Part shown: positions 24,076 to 35,710 of the stretch, one piece after another
How positions within the stretch are numbered: the first letter of the stretch is position 1
Layout: every line of letters starts with the position of its first letter
From: Takakia lepidozioides
Lineage: Eukaryota > Streptophyta > Takakiopsida > Takakiales > Takakiaceae
Direction: 5' to 3'
Assembly (NCBI GenBank): GCA_030704615.1
Contig: CM060731.1
Location: 1,672,001-1,736,000, forward strand
DNA: 64,000 bases
The notes under the pieces: generated by a model
The model's database searches: none
The model's input: the letters and a program-made list of their open reading frames with translations, nothing else
What the model was told of the DNA's origin: nothing
Translations under genes and position numbers: made by a program

Positions 24076-24353
24076 GTGCCGGCTTCTCCCCTTCAGCCGT
24101 CATCATCCGGACGGCCCCCCACTTTCTGACTGCATACCGTTGGCAGTTATTGCGCAAAGACCAGGGGCCGCATTCCGGAGACAAGGTTCATTAACACTCT
24201 GACTGTGTATTTTTGAGATAGTTGGCTCTCTGGATTTGGATCAGGCTTCGTCGCTCGGACAAATCGGCATCGCATTCATTCCCATCGCTGCACCCCCTTC
24301 TACCAGGGAGCTTCCCAGCACGCCATCCTGGCAGTCTTGTGTGCACATCTCCC

Positions 24354-27300
24354 ATGGCGGAAAACCCGAGCGCTCCAGTGTACTGCCCTCCTCACGAGCA
24401 TAGAGCTTCATTTCCGTGCAGAGGGGACACCTGCCGGGTGATGGAGAAATATCTGTGCGTTCGATACCACCTGAAACCGGGGTCGGTTTTTTTGGAGGAG
24501 GAAAGGAAGGACTCTAACGGCCTTGTTGTTGAGAGTATTGTTGTGCTCCACGATGATTTCGGCGATGGCAGGGAATGGCGAGTTCCACCATCGGACAGCG
24601 TCATATACAGGGCTGTTGGGGACTTCATTTGCCCGCCAAATGCACCTTCTATCCTGGCGCCTTCCACGAAACAATCCGCGAATCAGAGAGTGGCTACCTC
24701 AAAGAGAGAAGTCCGCAACGAAGTAAATCCAGAGCCGAACCCATCCATGAAGACGAGCGAGAACCGGGTTGTTCACAACCTGTCCGACTCAGACGAGGTC
24801 ATGGAAGTTCCGAGGTCGTCCTGGAGATCAGGCAAGTCCTCAATGGACGTCAGTGGAGGAGGGAGTCATATTCCCAGCACGAGCACCGCAGTTCGATCTA
24901 TTCTTGAAATTCTGCGAGGGCTTCACCTGGAAGGACACCGGTCGGAGCTGGCTGGGCTGGACTACAGCAAGTTCGCAATTAAATCGGTTACATGCCTTCC
25001 CGCCGACGTCGACGGTAATATCTTCTTTGAGTTCCCTCCTCGGGCGGACTACTCGAGGGCGTCCGGAATGTTGACAGATATGGATAGAAAACATGACGGT
25101 CTTCCTTGGTGCGTTACCAAAACCACCAGCATGAAGATGCTCGATGGTGTGCGGGTGCGCTACGTTGTTTGTGCGGGCGCGTTGCGGTGTTTCTCCCCAA
25201 CTTGCTTCCACTTTAAATCCAGAGGTCACAGGAACGAGACCGATTGGACAGGCACAGCTCACCAACCATTTCGAGCTCAGGAGAAGGTTCCAAACTCCAC
25301 ATTTAAGTGTGCGCATTGCAAAGAACCACCACACTGCATGTCTGTTTGTAATGCCAAGTAGTTCTATGTGTTGCACCGTTTCCCTGACCTCATCCGAGCT
25401 TGCATACACGTTGGTTCCCATTGTCACAAATTGGCGAGGGGGAACTTGCGGGAGGCTGCCCACGAAGCAGAGCAGCTGAGAAGGAAATGGAGGCATTGCT
25501 GGAGCCGGTGTCCCATGTATGTTCACCGAATGTCCGAAACCACATTGTCTCATGCAAACAGATAAATGGTCGTGGCTCGGATATGCACTCCATTCTGGAG
25601 GTGAAGCGACGATGTGGATATGACTACATTCATGGAAGTAGGTTTCCAGGACAAGGGACTGAGGCAGATCGTTGTTTCGTATTCAAAATGTCCACGTGTG
25701 GACCTGGCAGCGGCGTCGAACTGGTCGACAGGATGACGAGTGGGAACTTGTCAAACAGTTGGGTCATGTTCGACCATATCAAGCGAATTACAAATCACCA
25801 GTGGGTGACAATGGGTGCACATGTCTACGACACCCACTGCAGGATGCTAATGACAATTGCTATTTGTGAGATGAAAGGAGAGGACGCACAATCGGAGATG
25901 CTTCTTTGGCAGGGAATAAACGAACAGATGGCCAAGGCGGGATCGCCCCCTCCCAATTTCCGTGGTTTCATGGCGGACAACGCACAAGCAAATTGGGCTG
26001 CCATTCGAAGGGTGTACGGGCAAGACCCCAATGTTCCCATGGAAGGCAAGGAGAGATCTTGTGGGTTCCATTTTCTGCAGAGCCTTTCGCAGTACACAAC
26101 CAGGCTCGTGGCGCCAGATTTCAGAGAGGAGCACCGTTCCATGTGCCTTGCGTGGAAGCGCGCTCCCACCTTGGATGATGCAGAGACACAGTTTGCATGC
26201 ATACGGGCTTGGTGGACATCGTCAGGTGCTGTAAGGAAATCAAACGAGGGAGCAATGGTCAGTTGGCTAGCATGGTGGCATTATCGTTTCCTCCAGTTCG
26301 GCGACTATATGCGGGAGGTGAGTTGCACGAATTCGCGTCCCGTTGAATTATTCTTGGCCATATTTGTAACTTGCTTGTAACCTGAACATGTGCTTGTGCA
26401 GGAAATGTGTCTCGACTCCGACACCGACATGCCCACGACAAACATGGCCGAATCAGTGCACTCTTCCTGGCGTGCCTCCTCTGCGGCGCATCTGGTGGAC
26501 ATCCTCACTGCCACAACGGAGGACATTGTGAGGTCAATTATGCAGCAATGCAGGTACAACGAGCTCTTGAAAGAGAAACAGTGGGGCTTGGGGCCGGACA
26601 GGCAGGAAATGCTGATGCGAACTGCCTCTAGATCGAAGAATCCTTGGAAGTGGGCGGCGGCCTTGCGAGAGGGCCTTCGGGACACGCCATTGCTGCGAAG
26701 AGGCCAACATTTGGAAGGAGATGTTCATACCCATCCAGTGAGACGAAGACTTGACGAGGCACCTGGCGGAGAAGAGGATTCATGGCGAGCGGACAAGAAT
26801 ATTTGCACGCTCCCTCGTGGTCCCGTGATGTTGCCCGAGGAGGTCTCATCGAGCACCGCAAGTCCTGCACGTTCAAGATCGCCATCTCCTTTAAGCACAG
26901 GGCGCGTGCCCCGGCAACATAACGAGCCATCTGTAGTAAAGCAGTACAACATTCCCATTGTGGAGACAAGAGTGTCGGAGTCACAGTGGAGAATTGCGAG
27001 GACATTGCTGGCATTTCGAGGGAAGTGCTGCGCCATCCGGGTGGATACGAGAGCACGCTGTGGTGAGATGATTCGGAGGAACCCACACGGTGCTGTACCT
27101 GTACCTTGTTTCAGCGGCAGATTTTTGACTCCCACATTTGCTCACGCCACAACGCAGACATTTTGGTTCTGTAGGCACGACATAATGACCTGTGTATTTG
27201 GCAAGCCCAAGTACGGGATTCAGGGAATGCCGGAGCCTCCGGGCGTCTGGCCTGTTGCACCGGGTTGCAGCCTCTCTCAGAATGAGGCGGATGCTCTATC

Positions 27301-27817
27301 TGCAGCAGGATTTTGAATGGTGCAACGCACAGACATCCCGGCCCACGCATTTCCGGTTCCTCAGACCCAGCCATTGCAGACTGCTCGGTCCAGTAGAGAC
27401 GGATTGGACAATTCTGCACATCCCACAATGCGATTCGGAAGAGTGAAGAGACGACACCCTCCCAACAAGTTGAATGAGACTCGGATTGCCAATGCTCTTG
27501 GGATGGCTTGCACTATTCAGAGCTCCGTGGACGTACCCCCACCCGGCCTTGGGCGTGTGTATCAGATGGCAACGGCCGGCTCGGCTGTACGCGACGATGT
27601 ATACACAATTACGATTGGAGTGGAGCCGACTTGCAATTGTACGGACTTCTCGTTGATGGAAGCAAAGAAGGGTTCGAAGTATTATCCGTGCAAGCATCTG
27701 TATTACATCTACCTGAAGAGGTTGAGGATGAATGACTATTGATGACTTTATTCATGCACCGGCGTTGAGCGTGAACGAGCTGCACAAACTCCTCCTTAGG
27801 GATTCCAGAAATCATTG
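24354..27817 (+). CDS. MULE-like transposase with SWIM zinc finger
   Basis: Exons: 24354 to about 25340, about 25450-26317, and 26402 onward. The N-terminal part has cysteine/histidine-rich sequence (RYVVCAGALRCFSPTCFHFK ... FKCAHCKEPPHC), possibly a WRKY-GCM1 or FLYWCH-like zinc fold. The middle has transposase-like blocks: SWVMFDHIKR, MGAHVYDTHCRMLMTIAICE, FRGFMADNAQANWAAIRRVY with a probable catalytic Asp, SCGFHFLQSL and NMAESVHSSWRAS. Then come FWFCRHDIMTCVFGKPKYG and a SWIM finger, CNCTDF with CKHLYYIYLK. The frame has one internal TGA at 27314-27316 (after ALSAAGF). A one-base shift near 27740 leads into FIHAPALSVNELHKLLL, which ends at 27817. I recall SWIM proteins with this layout in mosses and lycophytes. 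It is either a recently inactivated transposase or a sequence with errors. Confidence 0.8.
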
Positions 27818-27965
27818 ATGGGGCAAACGGAATCCTCCATATGGATATTTTCAAATGCATTTTGCTGTATCAGACTTTTTTTGCAGTGTAATGAAATGCA
27901 CCCCAAAACTCCTGGAATGAGGCAATATTCCATTCAAACTGAGATCCAACAGAAGCAGTTGTGGG

Positions 27966-28410
27966 GCCATTTCTGGAAAAATGGCGCCGAATTTCTCTTT
28001 TTGGGGCCGAAAACTGGCTAAGTCCCAACATGCACTGGTACCTGTGTCTGGGAAAATGGCGCCGAATTTCTCTTTTTGGGGCCGAAAACTGGCCAAGTCC
28101 CAACATGCACTGGTACCGTGTCTGGAAAAATGGCACCGAATTTCTCTTTTTTGGGCCGAAAACTGGCTAAGTCCCAACATGCACTGGTACAGTGTCTGGA
28201 AAAATGGCGCCGAATTTCCTTATTTTGCGCCGAAAACTGGCTAAGTCCGAACATGCACTGGAAAAATGGCGCCGAATTACCTGTCATGAGGGGACCTATA
28301 GCCGCGGAATTCGGCACCATTTTTCGCCAGAGAGACCTATTACCGCGAAATACGTCGCCGTTTTTTCAGGTTACGGACCCTATTACCGCGAAATTCGGCG
28401 CCATATTTGC
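27966..28410. repeat. Terminal palindrome array downstream of the transposase
   Basis: Four to five units of about 62-80 bp: AAAATGGCGCCGAATTTCTC, GGGCCGAAAACTGGCTAAGT, CCCAACATGCACTGGTAC. They are followed by three units of about 50 bp around CCTATTACCGCGAAATTCGG with GCGCCATTTTT-like ends. The motifs GGCTAAGTCCC and GGCGCCGAATTT are shared with the array at 11448-12160. Confidence 0.85.
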
Positions 28411-28573
28411 ACATGTCGCTGGGAATTGGCATGAGCGGAAGACGAAATATCATGAGCACAACTGTCAAAACTGCAATTTTCCCTTCAAGGGGCCGAATAA
28501 TATATTTGTTTTTCCTGACACATTGCATTAAATTATTGTTTTTTTATTGTTTTTTATTTTCGAAATTTGTACT

Positions 28574-28643
28574 TCTGCTCATGAAAACCGATTGTGTTAC
28601 TACTCTGCTCATGCCGCTCATGCCGCTCATGCTCATGAAATAG
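28574..28643 (-). repeat. Terminal inverted repeat, element 1 right end
   Basis: Read on the minus strand it begins CTATTTCATGAGC, continues with CATGAGCGGCATGAGCGG-type repeats and CAGAGTAGTAA, and ends CATGAGCAG. The block at 39375-39456 on the plus strand matches it almost throughout (CTATTTCATGAGCC, ATGAGCGGCATGAGCCATG, CAGAGTCGTAAG, CATGAGCAG). The shared outward-facing start suggests transposon termini. Confidence 0.7.
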
Positions 28644-29667
28644 CAAACCTCGTAACAACAGATGCATCCATCTCCACCATATCCTGGTTTGAATTCCAGT
28701 GTCTTCATTCCATTTTTCAAAGGCATTTTCTACTCCTCACATTTCTGTCCCCTTCAGTAGATACAAGAGACAGTTCCAAAAACTTCACAAAGTCATTCCT
28801 AAGTGCCAAAAAGGAAGCCAACACTCTTAGAACTTATCTGTCTTATACTCGTGTGAAGCGGTGGTTCTGCCTGCCAAGCTGGCACCTCACCATCGCTGTC
28901 ATCAGCCATATTCAACGCTTCTCCTCATCTTGATTCCAGTTCTCATCATGTCATGACAGCTTGCTTCATCAGCTGGCAACATCCTTGTGCTTGCCAACCT
29001 CTACCCTATCCTTCTACATGTGCACTTCTGCCCTAAGGATTGATGTGCTCCTACAGTTCTAAGACAGAAAGCAACTACAAGTCTTAATTACAGATAACCT
29101 GAATTGCATCCACACCAGCCTGCACTTCTCATGCCCCAACAGCTGTTGCTGCGCTCCATCTCCTCATAACTGTACTCTTCAAGACAATGGCGGCAGCGGT
29201 AGTGCACCGCTCTCAGCACCTGCTTAGCTTTCAAAATTGATCATTACCACGCAGAAAGAGGCACCGCTTCTCCTTGCACAAAATGCCAAGCAGATCCCTT
29301 AACGTCGCGCTTTAAGGCAAGCTGATTCACATGGCGCAGGTGTAAGTTCCCAAGCCAGCCTGCTTGACACCACTACGGCAGCATCTGCGAAGAGTTGCCC
29401 GTCAACTTCCTCCTCGTTTTCCTCAGCTCGAGTTTCTAGGTTAAACATACGCGACGAAAATCATTCATTCCAAGGATGAAAAATGCGCATGTTATGACTT
29501 AGCCATATTTTGTCCTGGCAGAGCAAGAGCATAGTGTTCCCATGGAATTACCTGTAGTCCAGGGTAATTCCCTCCCGACATTAGTACCAGGCACTCCCTT
29601 TTTCACCAATGCCGTAATTTGATGCCCAACAAAAATTTCAATGTTACTCCCGTGCATTCACACTACA
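28644..29667. other. No gene recognised; truncation junction
   Basis: There is no coding sequence I can support. A 9-bp stem (GGAATTACC and GGTAATTCC) lies at about 29549-29576 and resembles the GGTAATT spacer motifs of array A. Gypsy-1 copy 2 starts abruptly at about 29668. Confidence 0.5.
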
Positions 29668-32600
29668 CCCGCTTGCTTTTTGTACTCGCTCCGGTTTTGT
29701 TGGCATGTGGTGCATGTCTTGACATACTCCTCTGCCTCCTCCCTCAGTTTGGGCCAGAAATACTCTTTCTTCAAGAGTGCCGCAGTGCGCTTGGCTCCGC
29801 CGTGCCCCGCAAGCGGGCTATCATGGCATTCTCTCAAGAGGCTATCTCTGATCCCTCCCTTTGGCACGTAGAGACGTTTTTGCTTATACCGGAGCAGTCC
29901 ATTTTGCAAGTGGAACTGCGATTTAACCCCCATCCTCAAGTCCTGCATCACGGACTTCGCCAGCTCATCCTTCCGGCAAGCCTTTCGGATCTTCCTATGG
30001 AGCGCCGTCTCGCCCTTGTACACCAACAAAAGCTGCTGCTTTCTACTTAAAGCATCGGCCACCACGTTGTCTCGTCCCGGTTTGTACTGGATATCCACGT
30101 CAAACACCGCCAAAGTATCTTGCCACCTAAGTTGTTTTGGGGACAACTTGGGCTGCGTGGCAAAATACTTCACCGTGACATTGTCCGTGAACACCTTCAC
30201 TGGGTTGGAACCAACATAGTGGCGCCAAAGCTCAAGGCAATGCACCACTGCCTTCATCTCTTTTTCATGCGTAGGCCACCGTCGCTCCACTTCATTCAGT
30301 TTCTTACTTTCGTAAGCCACTGGACGTCCATCTTGCATAAGTACACCCCCAATCGCAAAGTCCGACGCATCTGTATGAATCTCAAATGGACGATTGAACT
30401 CCGGGATTTTCAAGACTGGAGCTTCCGCCATCTGTTGCTTCAATTCAGCAAAAGCTTGGCCACAAAATGTGTTCCATACCCAGACTTTGGATTTACACAG
30501 AAGGTCCGACAACGGCCCCGCGATCTTGGCGTAATTTCTCACATACTTCCGGTAATAGGAGGTGAGTCCTAGGAAGGATCGCACTCCCGGGACCGAAGTC
30601 GGAGGCTCCCAGTCCAGATCGCCCTCACCTTTCTGTCATCCATTTTGATCCCATCCTGTGTAATCACATGCCCCAAGAACTCCACTTTCGTGACCCCGAA
30701 TTCGCACTTTGAAGCTTTGGCGTACAGCTTCCCTTCCCGCAACTTTTGGAACACCCTTTTGAGGTGCTCCAGGTGCTCCTCCCTTGTTTTTGAGTACACC
30801 AAGATGTCGTCGATGTACACGATCACAAAGTCATCCAACCACTCCTGAAAAAGGCTGTTCATTAGCGTGCTAAAGGTCGCTGGTGCATTGGTGAGCCCAA
30901 AAGGCATCACCAAGAACTCATATGAACCATACCTTGTCCTGCACGCGGTCTTCTCCTCATCTCCTTCCGCCACCCGAATTTGATGATAGCCGGAGCGCAA
31001 GTCGATCCGGCTGAAATACTTCACTCCTGCCAACCGATCGAAGAGGTCGTCGATCCTTGGCAAAGGGTACTGGTTTTTGATAGTCACCTTATTCAGAGCC
31101 CTGTAATCGACACACATCCGCAGCGTCCCATCCTTCTTGTCTGCGAATAGCACCGGGGCTCCATAAGGTGACTTACTCGGCCGGATGTACCCCTTTGACA
31201 TTAGATCCTTGAGCCGAGTCTTCAGCTCGACCAACTCTCTGTGGCTCAACCGGTAGGGCGCCTTGGCAGGCGGTTCCGATCCCGGTATCACCTCAATCTT
31301 GTGGTCAACTCCTCTTCGCGGTGGCAAGCCGCTTGGTAAATCCTCCGGCATCACATCTTGGTATTTCTCCAAAATCCCCTTGATCCAATCTGGGCTCGAC
31401 TCCCCATCGCCATCTCTCTTCACTTCTCTAATGTAAAGCAAAAACTGGGGTTCGTGTGCCTCCTCCACGGCCCATTCCTTTGCTGACAGAAGGTTTATTC
31501 GCCCTCCCACGGATTTGGGCGTTTCCGACACTCGTAAGACCTTGCCACCATTCCCACATGGCAGCGTGACTACTCTCTTGCGGCCATCTATGACCGCTCC
31601 GGATTTACTCAGAAAGGTCATCCCCAAAATGAGATCTACTCCATCGATCTCGCAGATGGTGAAGTTCTTACGTCCCTCCCAACTCCCTAGTTGGAGAGGA
31701 ACATTAAACGCCAACCTTGTCGCCAACTGTGGTTCTCCTTTGGCAGAATGCACCTCAATAGAGGCCCCCACGTCACTTGTCGGGAGTCCCAGCTTTTGTG
31801 CCGCCGCCGGTGTCATGAAGGAGTGCGACGCTCCTGTGTCCACCAACAACGACACATTAGTTCCGGATATTATCCCATCCACGAACAATAACTGACTCCC
31901 TTTACGCAGGGCGCCAGTTTCCTGATACAACTCACAAGAATAGTTGCCTACCTTGCAAGTCCTGGCGACCACGGCTTCCACCAAGCGACTGATGGTATCT
32001 TCCGACAGCTCCGTGGTCGCCCGAGTCATGTTCAATTGCCGGGGCTTTGTGCACTTCTTGGCCATGTGCCCGGGCTCCCCGCAATTGAAACACACTCCAT
32101 CAAAGGTCGCCTTCTGTCTGCCATAAGCCGCTCCACCCGCTTTTCCTTTCGAAGCACCGGGTGCCGCCTTGACGTGTGAAGGCCCTCCCTTCGATTTCCA
32201 CATGCCATTATCACCGCGTGGCCTATCCCACTTCTTTTCCAGTCGGAAGGAGTCACCTTCCCGCCGGGTCTTCTTGTGGTTCAGCTCCGTACGGCCTTGT
32301 CTCTCACCCCTAGGGACATCCGAGAAACATTCAGCCCTCTCAATTGCCTCGTTCAAAGTCTTGGGTGGCTTCTCTTCCAACTTCCGCCTGGCCCATGGGG
32401 CCAGTCCCGCCACAAAGTTGAAGACCATTTCTGGTTCTGCCATGTCCGCGACTTCGAGCAACAACACATTGAAAGCCTGGACATACCCCCGAATGTCATC
32501 TGTTTGCTTCAAATTCCTCATCTTGTCCCGGGCAAGCCAGAACGCGTTGAGGGGCACAAACTGTCTCTTCATCAATTCCTTGAACCCACTCCAGTTCAAG

Positions 32601-33112
32601 GTTTCCGGGCTTGGGCCTCGGTTGTGAAGGCGTTTCTGCCACCATTGTTGAGCATAGCCCCTCAAATAGGTGGGAGCCACTTCCACCCGATCCTCGTCAC
32701 TCAACTTGGCCGCCCGGAAGTACTGCTCTAGCTCCAGGAGCCAGGTGTTGAGTGCCTTCCGATTTTGAACGCCCTCGAAGGTGCCGGGTTCCTTAGGCTT
32801 CACCTTAAACTTTGCCTTAGTGGAAGTGGCATTAGCCGCCTTCAACACGTCTTTCAACGTCCCGCCAAACTGCGCCAACAACCCTTCCCAAAAGGCTGCC
32901 GGCATGGGAGGCATCTCTTGGTTTGTTGGAGCTCTCAAGGATTCCTCGGGCTCCGACTCCTCGGATTCCTCCCGCTCTTGAGCGGCCTCGTTTTCGGAAA
33001 CATTCATCGCTTCCTCAAACGGCCGCCTCGGTGACACGTCGCCCCCATCGGGCTCACCAGGATCATCATCTTTTGGGCCGTTCCGCTTTCGCTTTGGCTT
33101 GCCCGACCCCAT
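29668..33112 (-). CDS. Gypsy-1 copy 2 gag-pol (partial)
   Basis: The start ATG at 33112 opens [13 protein letters not shown]. Gag, CCHC knuckle, protease ([12 protein letters not shown]) and reverse transcriptase (YIDDILVYS) are open in a single frame down to about 30610. There one A is missing relative to copy 1 (CCAGTCCAGATC against CCAGTCCAAGATC), which shifts the frame. RNase H ([13 protein letters not shown]) and the integrase HHCC finger continue in the next frame to [18 protein letters not shown] at about 29668. This copy is the best template for judging the indels in copy 1. Without integrase it cannot be autonomous. Confidence 0.93.
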
Positions 33113-33153
33113 GATGAGGCCAATCCCAAGGACGATCGCGTACTGAACTCTAA

Positions 33154-33165
33154 GCTCTGATACCA
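33154..33165 (-). other. Primer binding site (initiator Met tRNA), copy 2
   Basis: TGGTATCAGAGC on the minus strand, adjacent to the LTR at 33168, as in copy 1. Confidence 0.9.
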
Positions 33166-33167
33166 AA

Positions 33168-33893
33168 TGTCGCGCACCTCACTTCGGTAAGCTCCCCTTC
33201 AAGTCATAGTTACTCGCTTTGATGCGCGCGCCTGACTCCCAACCTGGCCGCCCGGGCCAACTTGGAGCTTCGGCTGCTCACCGGGACATAACGGTCCCCC
33301 TTCGCTTCCCTCTAAACCCTCCACCTATTTGGGACTAGGAGAATTCCCTTTGGTAGATGACAGTCCGGAACAGCTTCCCACTCTTTGGTCGCTTTCCGGC
33401 TCGTTCGCTTACTGACTAGTTTTTGGTCACCAACGGGCTTGCACCGTTCTCGGGGTTACTACTTCCTATATATATTTCTGTAGCTGTCCGCGGGGGTTTC
33501 ATAACCAGCCATGCCATTTTATGGCGAACCACCACGAAAACCCTCGACTCCCGGTGATGAGTCGCGGTGAGTCTTGGCCCACTCATCATGGCCCCTATGG
33601 ACCGTGATGAGTCCCAAGGCTCCCCACGACTCCCACCACGAGGTCTCCGCCCCCATGGTGAGTCCTATGCCACCCCCACTAAGTCCCGCTAAGGTACCAC
33701 CACCCCTTGTGGAGCCACCCCCACCGCAACCCGATGTGCGGGGCTCCACCTAGTGAGCGCCTCCGCCTCCTTGAGTGCCTTGGGCACTCAAGGGTGCTTC
33801 AGCCCCCCATACCTATCGCTGCCGATGCCCCCACTACAGGGGCAGCCCCTCATGTGTCCCGACCCCTTGCCCTCAAGGCAAAGGGCCGCGACA
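33168..33893 (-). repeat. 5' LTR of Gypsy-1 copy 2
   Basis: 726 bp, with ends TGTCGCGCACC and CCGCGACA. It shows clearly more substitutions against the copy 1 LTRs than those show against each other, so it is an older insertion. Confidence 0.92.
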
Positions 33894-34374
33894 TTCCCCC
33901 CCCCCGAAGTGCTCCAAAAAAATGATCCCCCTTTCAGTCCTTGCTTCTAGCTTTATCTTCCTACCCGTTGTTCTAACCGTTTCCCTCACTAACCGTCGTC
34001 CATGAACTAACATGTTCCATTCGCAGGTGTTGTTCCCCACAGTCGTTCCCTGTCCGGCTATCCGTTCCCTATGGTCGTGACAGCTGTGTCAAGCTGTGAC
34101 TGGCTGTGTGAAACTGTGACGGGCTGTGTCGGCTGTGATGGGCTGTGTCGGCTGTAACGAGCTGTGTTGACTGTGTCTGGCTGTGTCGGCTGTGTTGGCT
34201 GTGACGGGCTGTGTTGACTGTGTCTGGCTGTGTTGGCTGTGACGGGCTGTGTCACCCCCCCCTAAAGTGCGCTGCTGTCACCCCTAAGGCTCCTGTTGGT
34301 CTCAGTCTGTGCAAAAATTAAGGGTACCCCACAGATCCCGTATAAGTGTCTAAGTCCCAGACAGTCCTCTAACA
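33894..34374 (-). repeat. Truncated LTR of the TGTTAG family
   Basis: Matches 10536-10959, including TAACATGTTCCATTCGCAGG, the GCTGTG minisatellite (34078-34250) and the CTAACA end. The other end is cut off by Gypsy-1 copy 2. It inserted into the methyltransferase of the Gypsy element to its right, where it supplies an immediate TAG stop. Confidence 0.85.
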
Positions 34375-34850
34375 AGGAACATTCTCCAAGATATAGGCTA
34401 GAGGTTGCACTTGCCTCGTCTGCAAGTCACGCAACACTCTCAACATCTCCCAAAACAAATGCGATCGTGCATCATGCAAGCCATTCCCATGACCTGCGGG
34501 AGAGTGTCCTTGGCAAGGCCATCCAGCTATCACCAAGTCAATGGCACCATGCCGGTCCAAATCATCCGCCCCCAGCAATGTAATGTCTGCTGGCAAGGCC
34601 TTTTGATACCCTTGAATTGCTGAGAGAGACAACAACTCAGGATACCGGTGTGTGAGCAAGGCGATATGGCGCATAGAAATACGCCGAGCTATCTCATCCT
34701 TCTCTACATACAAGTACTTGGGTACTTTAATCCCTGCTTGCAACACTCCCGCAAGCCCAGTGCTCATGCCTCCAAATAGGTCTAGCAAACAAATCCCTGA
34801 GTCAGGTAATGGGCACTGTGTCCAAAGGAGCTAACTGAGGAGGTCCAGGT
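34375..34850 (-). pseudogene. C5 cytosine methyltransferase domain in a Gypsy element
   Basis: The frame from 34788 reads MLDLFGGMSTGLAGVLQAG (motif I), YLYVEKDEIARR (motif II), IDLVIAGWPCQGHSPAGHG (motif IV with the catalytic PCQ cysteine) and YILENVPC (motif VI, ENV). It then meets the foreign LTR and stops. Upstream, DSGICL joins motif I; a one-base shift near 34810 separates it from the protease-side frame. Motifs VIII-X and the target recognition domain are missing. These are the diagnostic motifs of DNA (cytosine-5) methyltransferases. The position, downstream of gag and protease on the same strand with no intron or start context of its own, says it was part of the polyprotein. Such captures have been reported in charophyte and dinoflagellate retrotransposons. 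Confidence 0.85.
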
Positions 34851-34900
34851 GATGTCACTAAACTCCCTTCACTCACCAATGGATAGGCCTCCTGCTATGC

Positions 34901-35626
34901 TTAGTGCACACACTCGCCTGCTATTCGATGCAAATTCCCAACTGTACCCCACAGTGGAATATGAACAGGCACATGAGGAAGCAAATCAGCCTTGTATGCC
35001 AATTGTTTGTCCTCATCAGGTGGTGGCCTATCATCTGCATGACTATTGCCCTCCAAGAGCTCACCACCCCAAGCCACCACCCCTGAGAATGCAGCCAATG
35101 TGGGCATCATGTTCCTATGATCCACCGCTATATTCCCAATAAACCGCACTGGGAGCAGTGCATGTCGACCATCCCCTGACTGCCATTCCGGCCTGTAGGA
35201 TGCCGTTTCCTCCCAAAAGTCCAAAGTAAAGCCCATCGGGTATAACACAACCCCACCAACAAACATATCATAAGACATCGTGTCCGTAACAATGGCTTTA
35301 GCTCTCATGACAGAGCCATCTGTAGGATGATATGGCTGCAATCAAATGAAGAGCTCATGGTGTGTAATCCCTCGTGCCTTCTCTGAACCGCCCAAAGATG
35401 TTTGAATTTGGAAATGGCAAGGCTCCAAATCCGCCTCTGTAAGGCCCAAGCCTGCAATTGTTGCTCTCCCCAACATCAATGGCTGTGTTCCCGAATCCAA
35501 CAAGACCCGCAGTGGCCTATACCTCCTCCCGGATGGGCCACCCAACTGAAACACACCATCCTGATTGTCCACCAGGACTACCCCAAGAGTCACCATACTA
35601 CGCTCAATGGCTGGTCTAGCTGACAA
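34901..35626 (-). pseudogene. Retroelement aspartic protease region
   Basis: Two abutting frames. 35626-35342 reads VTLGVVLVDNQDGVFQLGG, RPLRVLLDSGTQPLMLGRAT and IAGLGLTEADLEP; LLDSGTQP is the protease active-site block with DSG in place of DTG. 35341-34901 continues with KAIVTDTMSYDMFVGGVVLY PMGFTLDFW, the C-terminal half of such a domain, then RPEWQSGDGRHALLPVRFIG and an unassigned linker towards the methyltransferase. One in-frame stop separates the two parts. Confidence 0.75.
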
Positions 35627-35710
35627 CTCCTACAACCTTGCAGTTACCGCTTGCCATGGCGCAGCTGTGGCTGTCTTCACCCTTGAATCCAGGGCATCCA
35701 TGCACTGCAC

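Larger units (their letters stand above)
29668..33893 (-). mobile_element. Ty3/Gypsy chromovirus (Gypsy-1, copy 2), 3'-truncated
   Basis: A second copy of the same family as 14360-21325. It has a 5' LTR (33168-33893), an initiator-Met primer site (33154-33165) and gag-pol down to the integrase zinc finger. Matching stops at about 29668, so the integrase core, chromodomain and 3' LTR are missing. The right flank of its LTR abuts an LTR of another family at 33894. Confidence 0.93.

Noticed and set aside
22066-24202. Many open frames of 70-215 codons with repeated WKFGAEF or GNSAPNFHP-like text
   Set aside because: They are translations of palindrome array A in several frames and on both strands; the repetition follows the DNA palindrome, not a protein.
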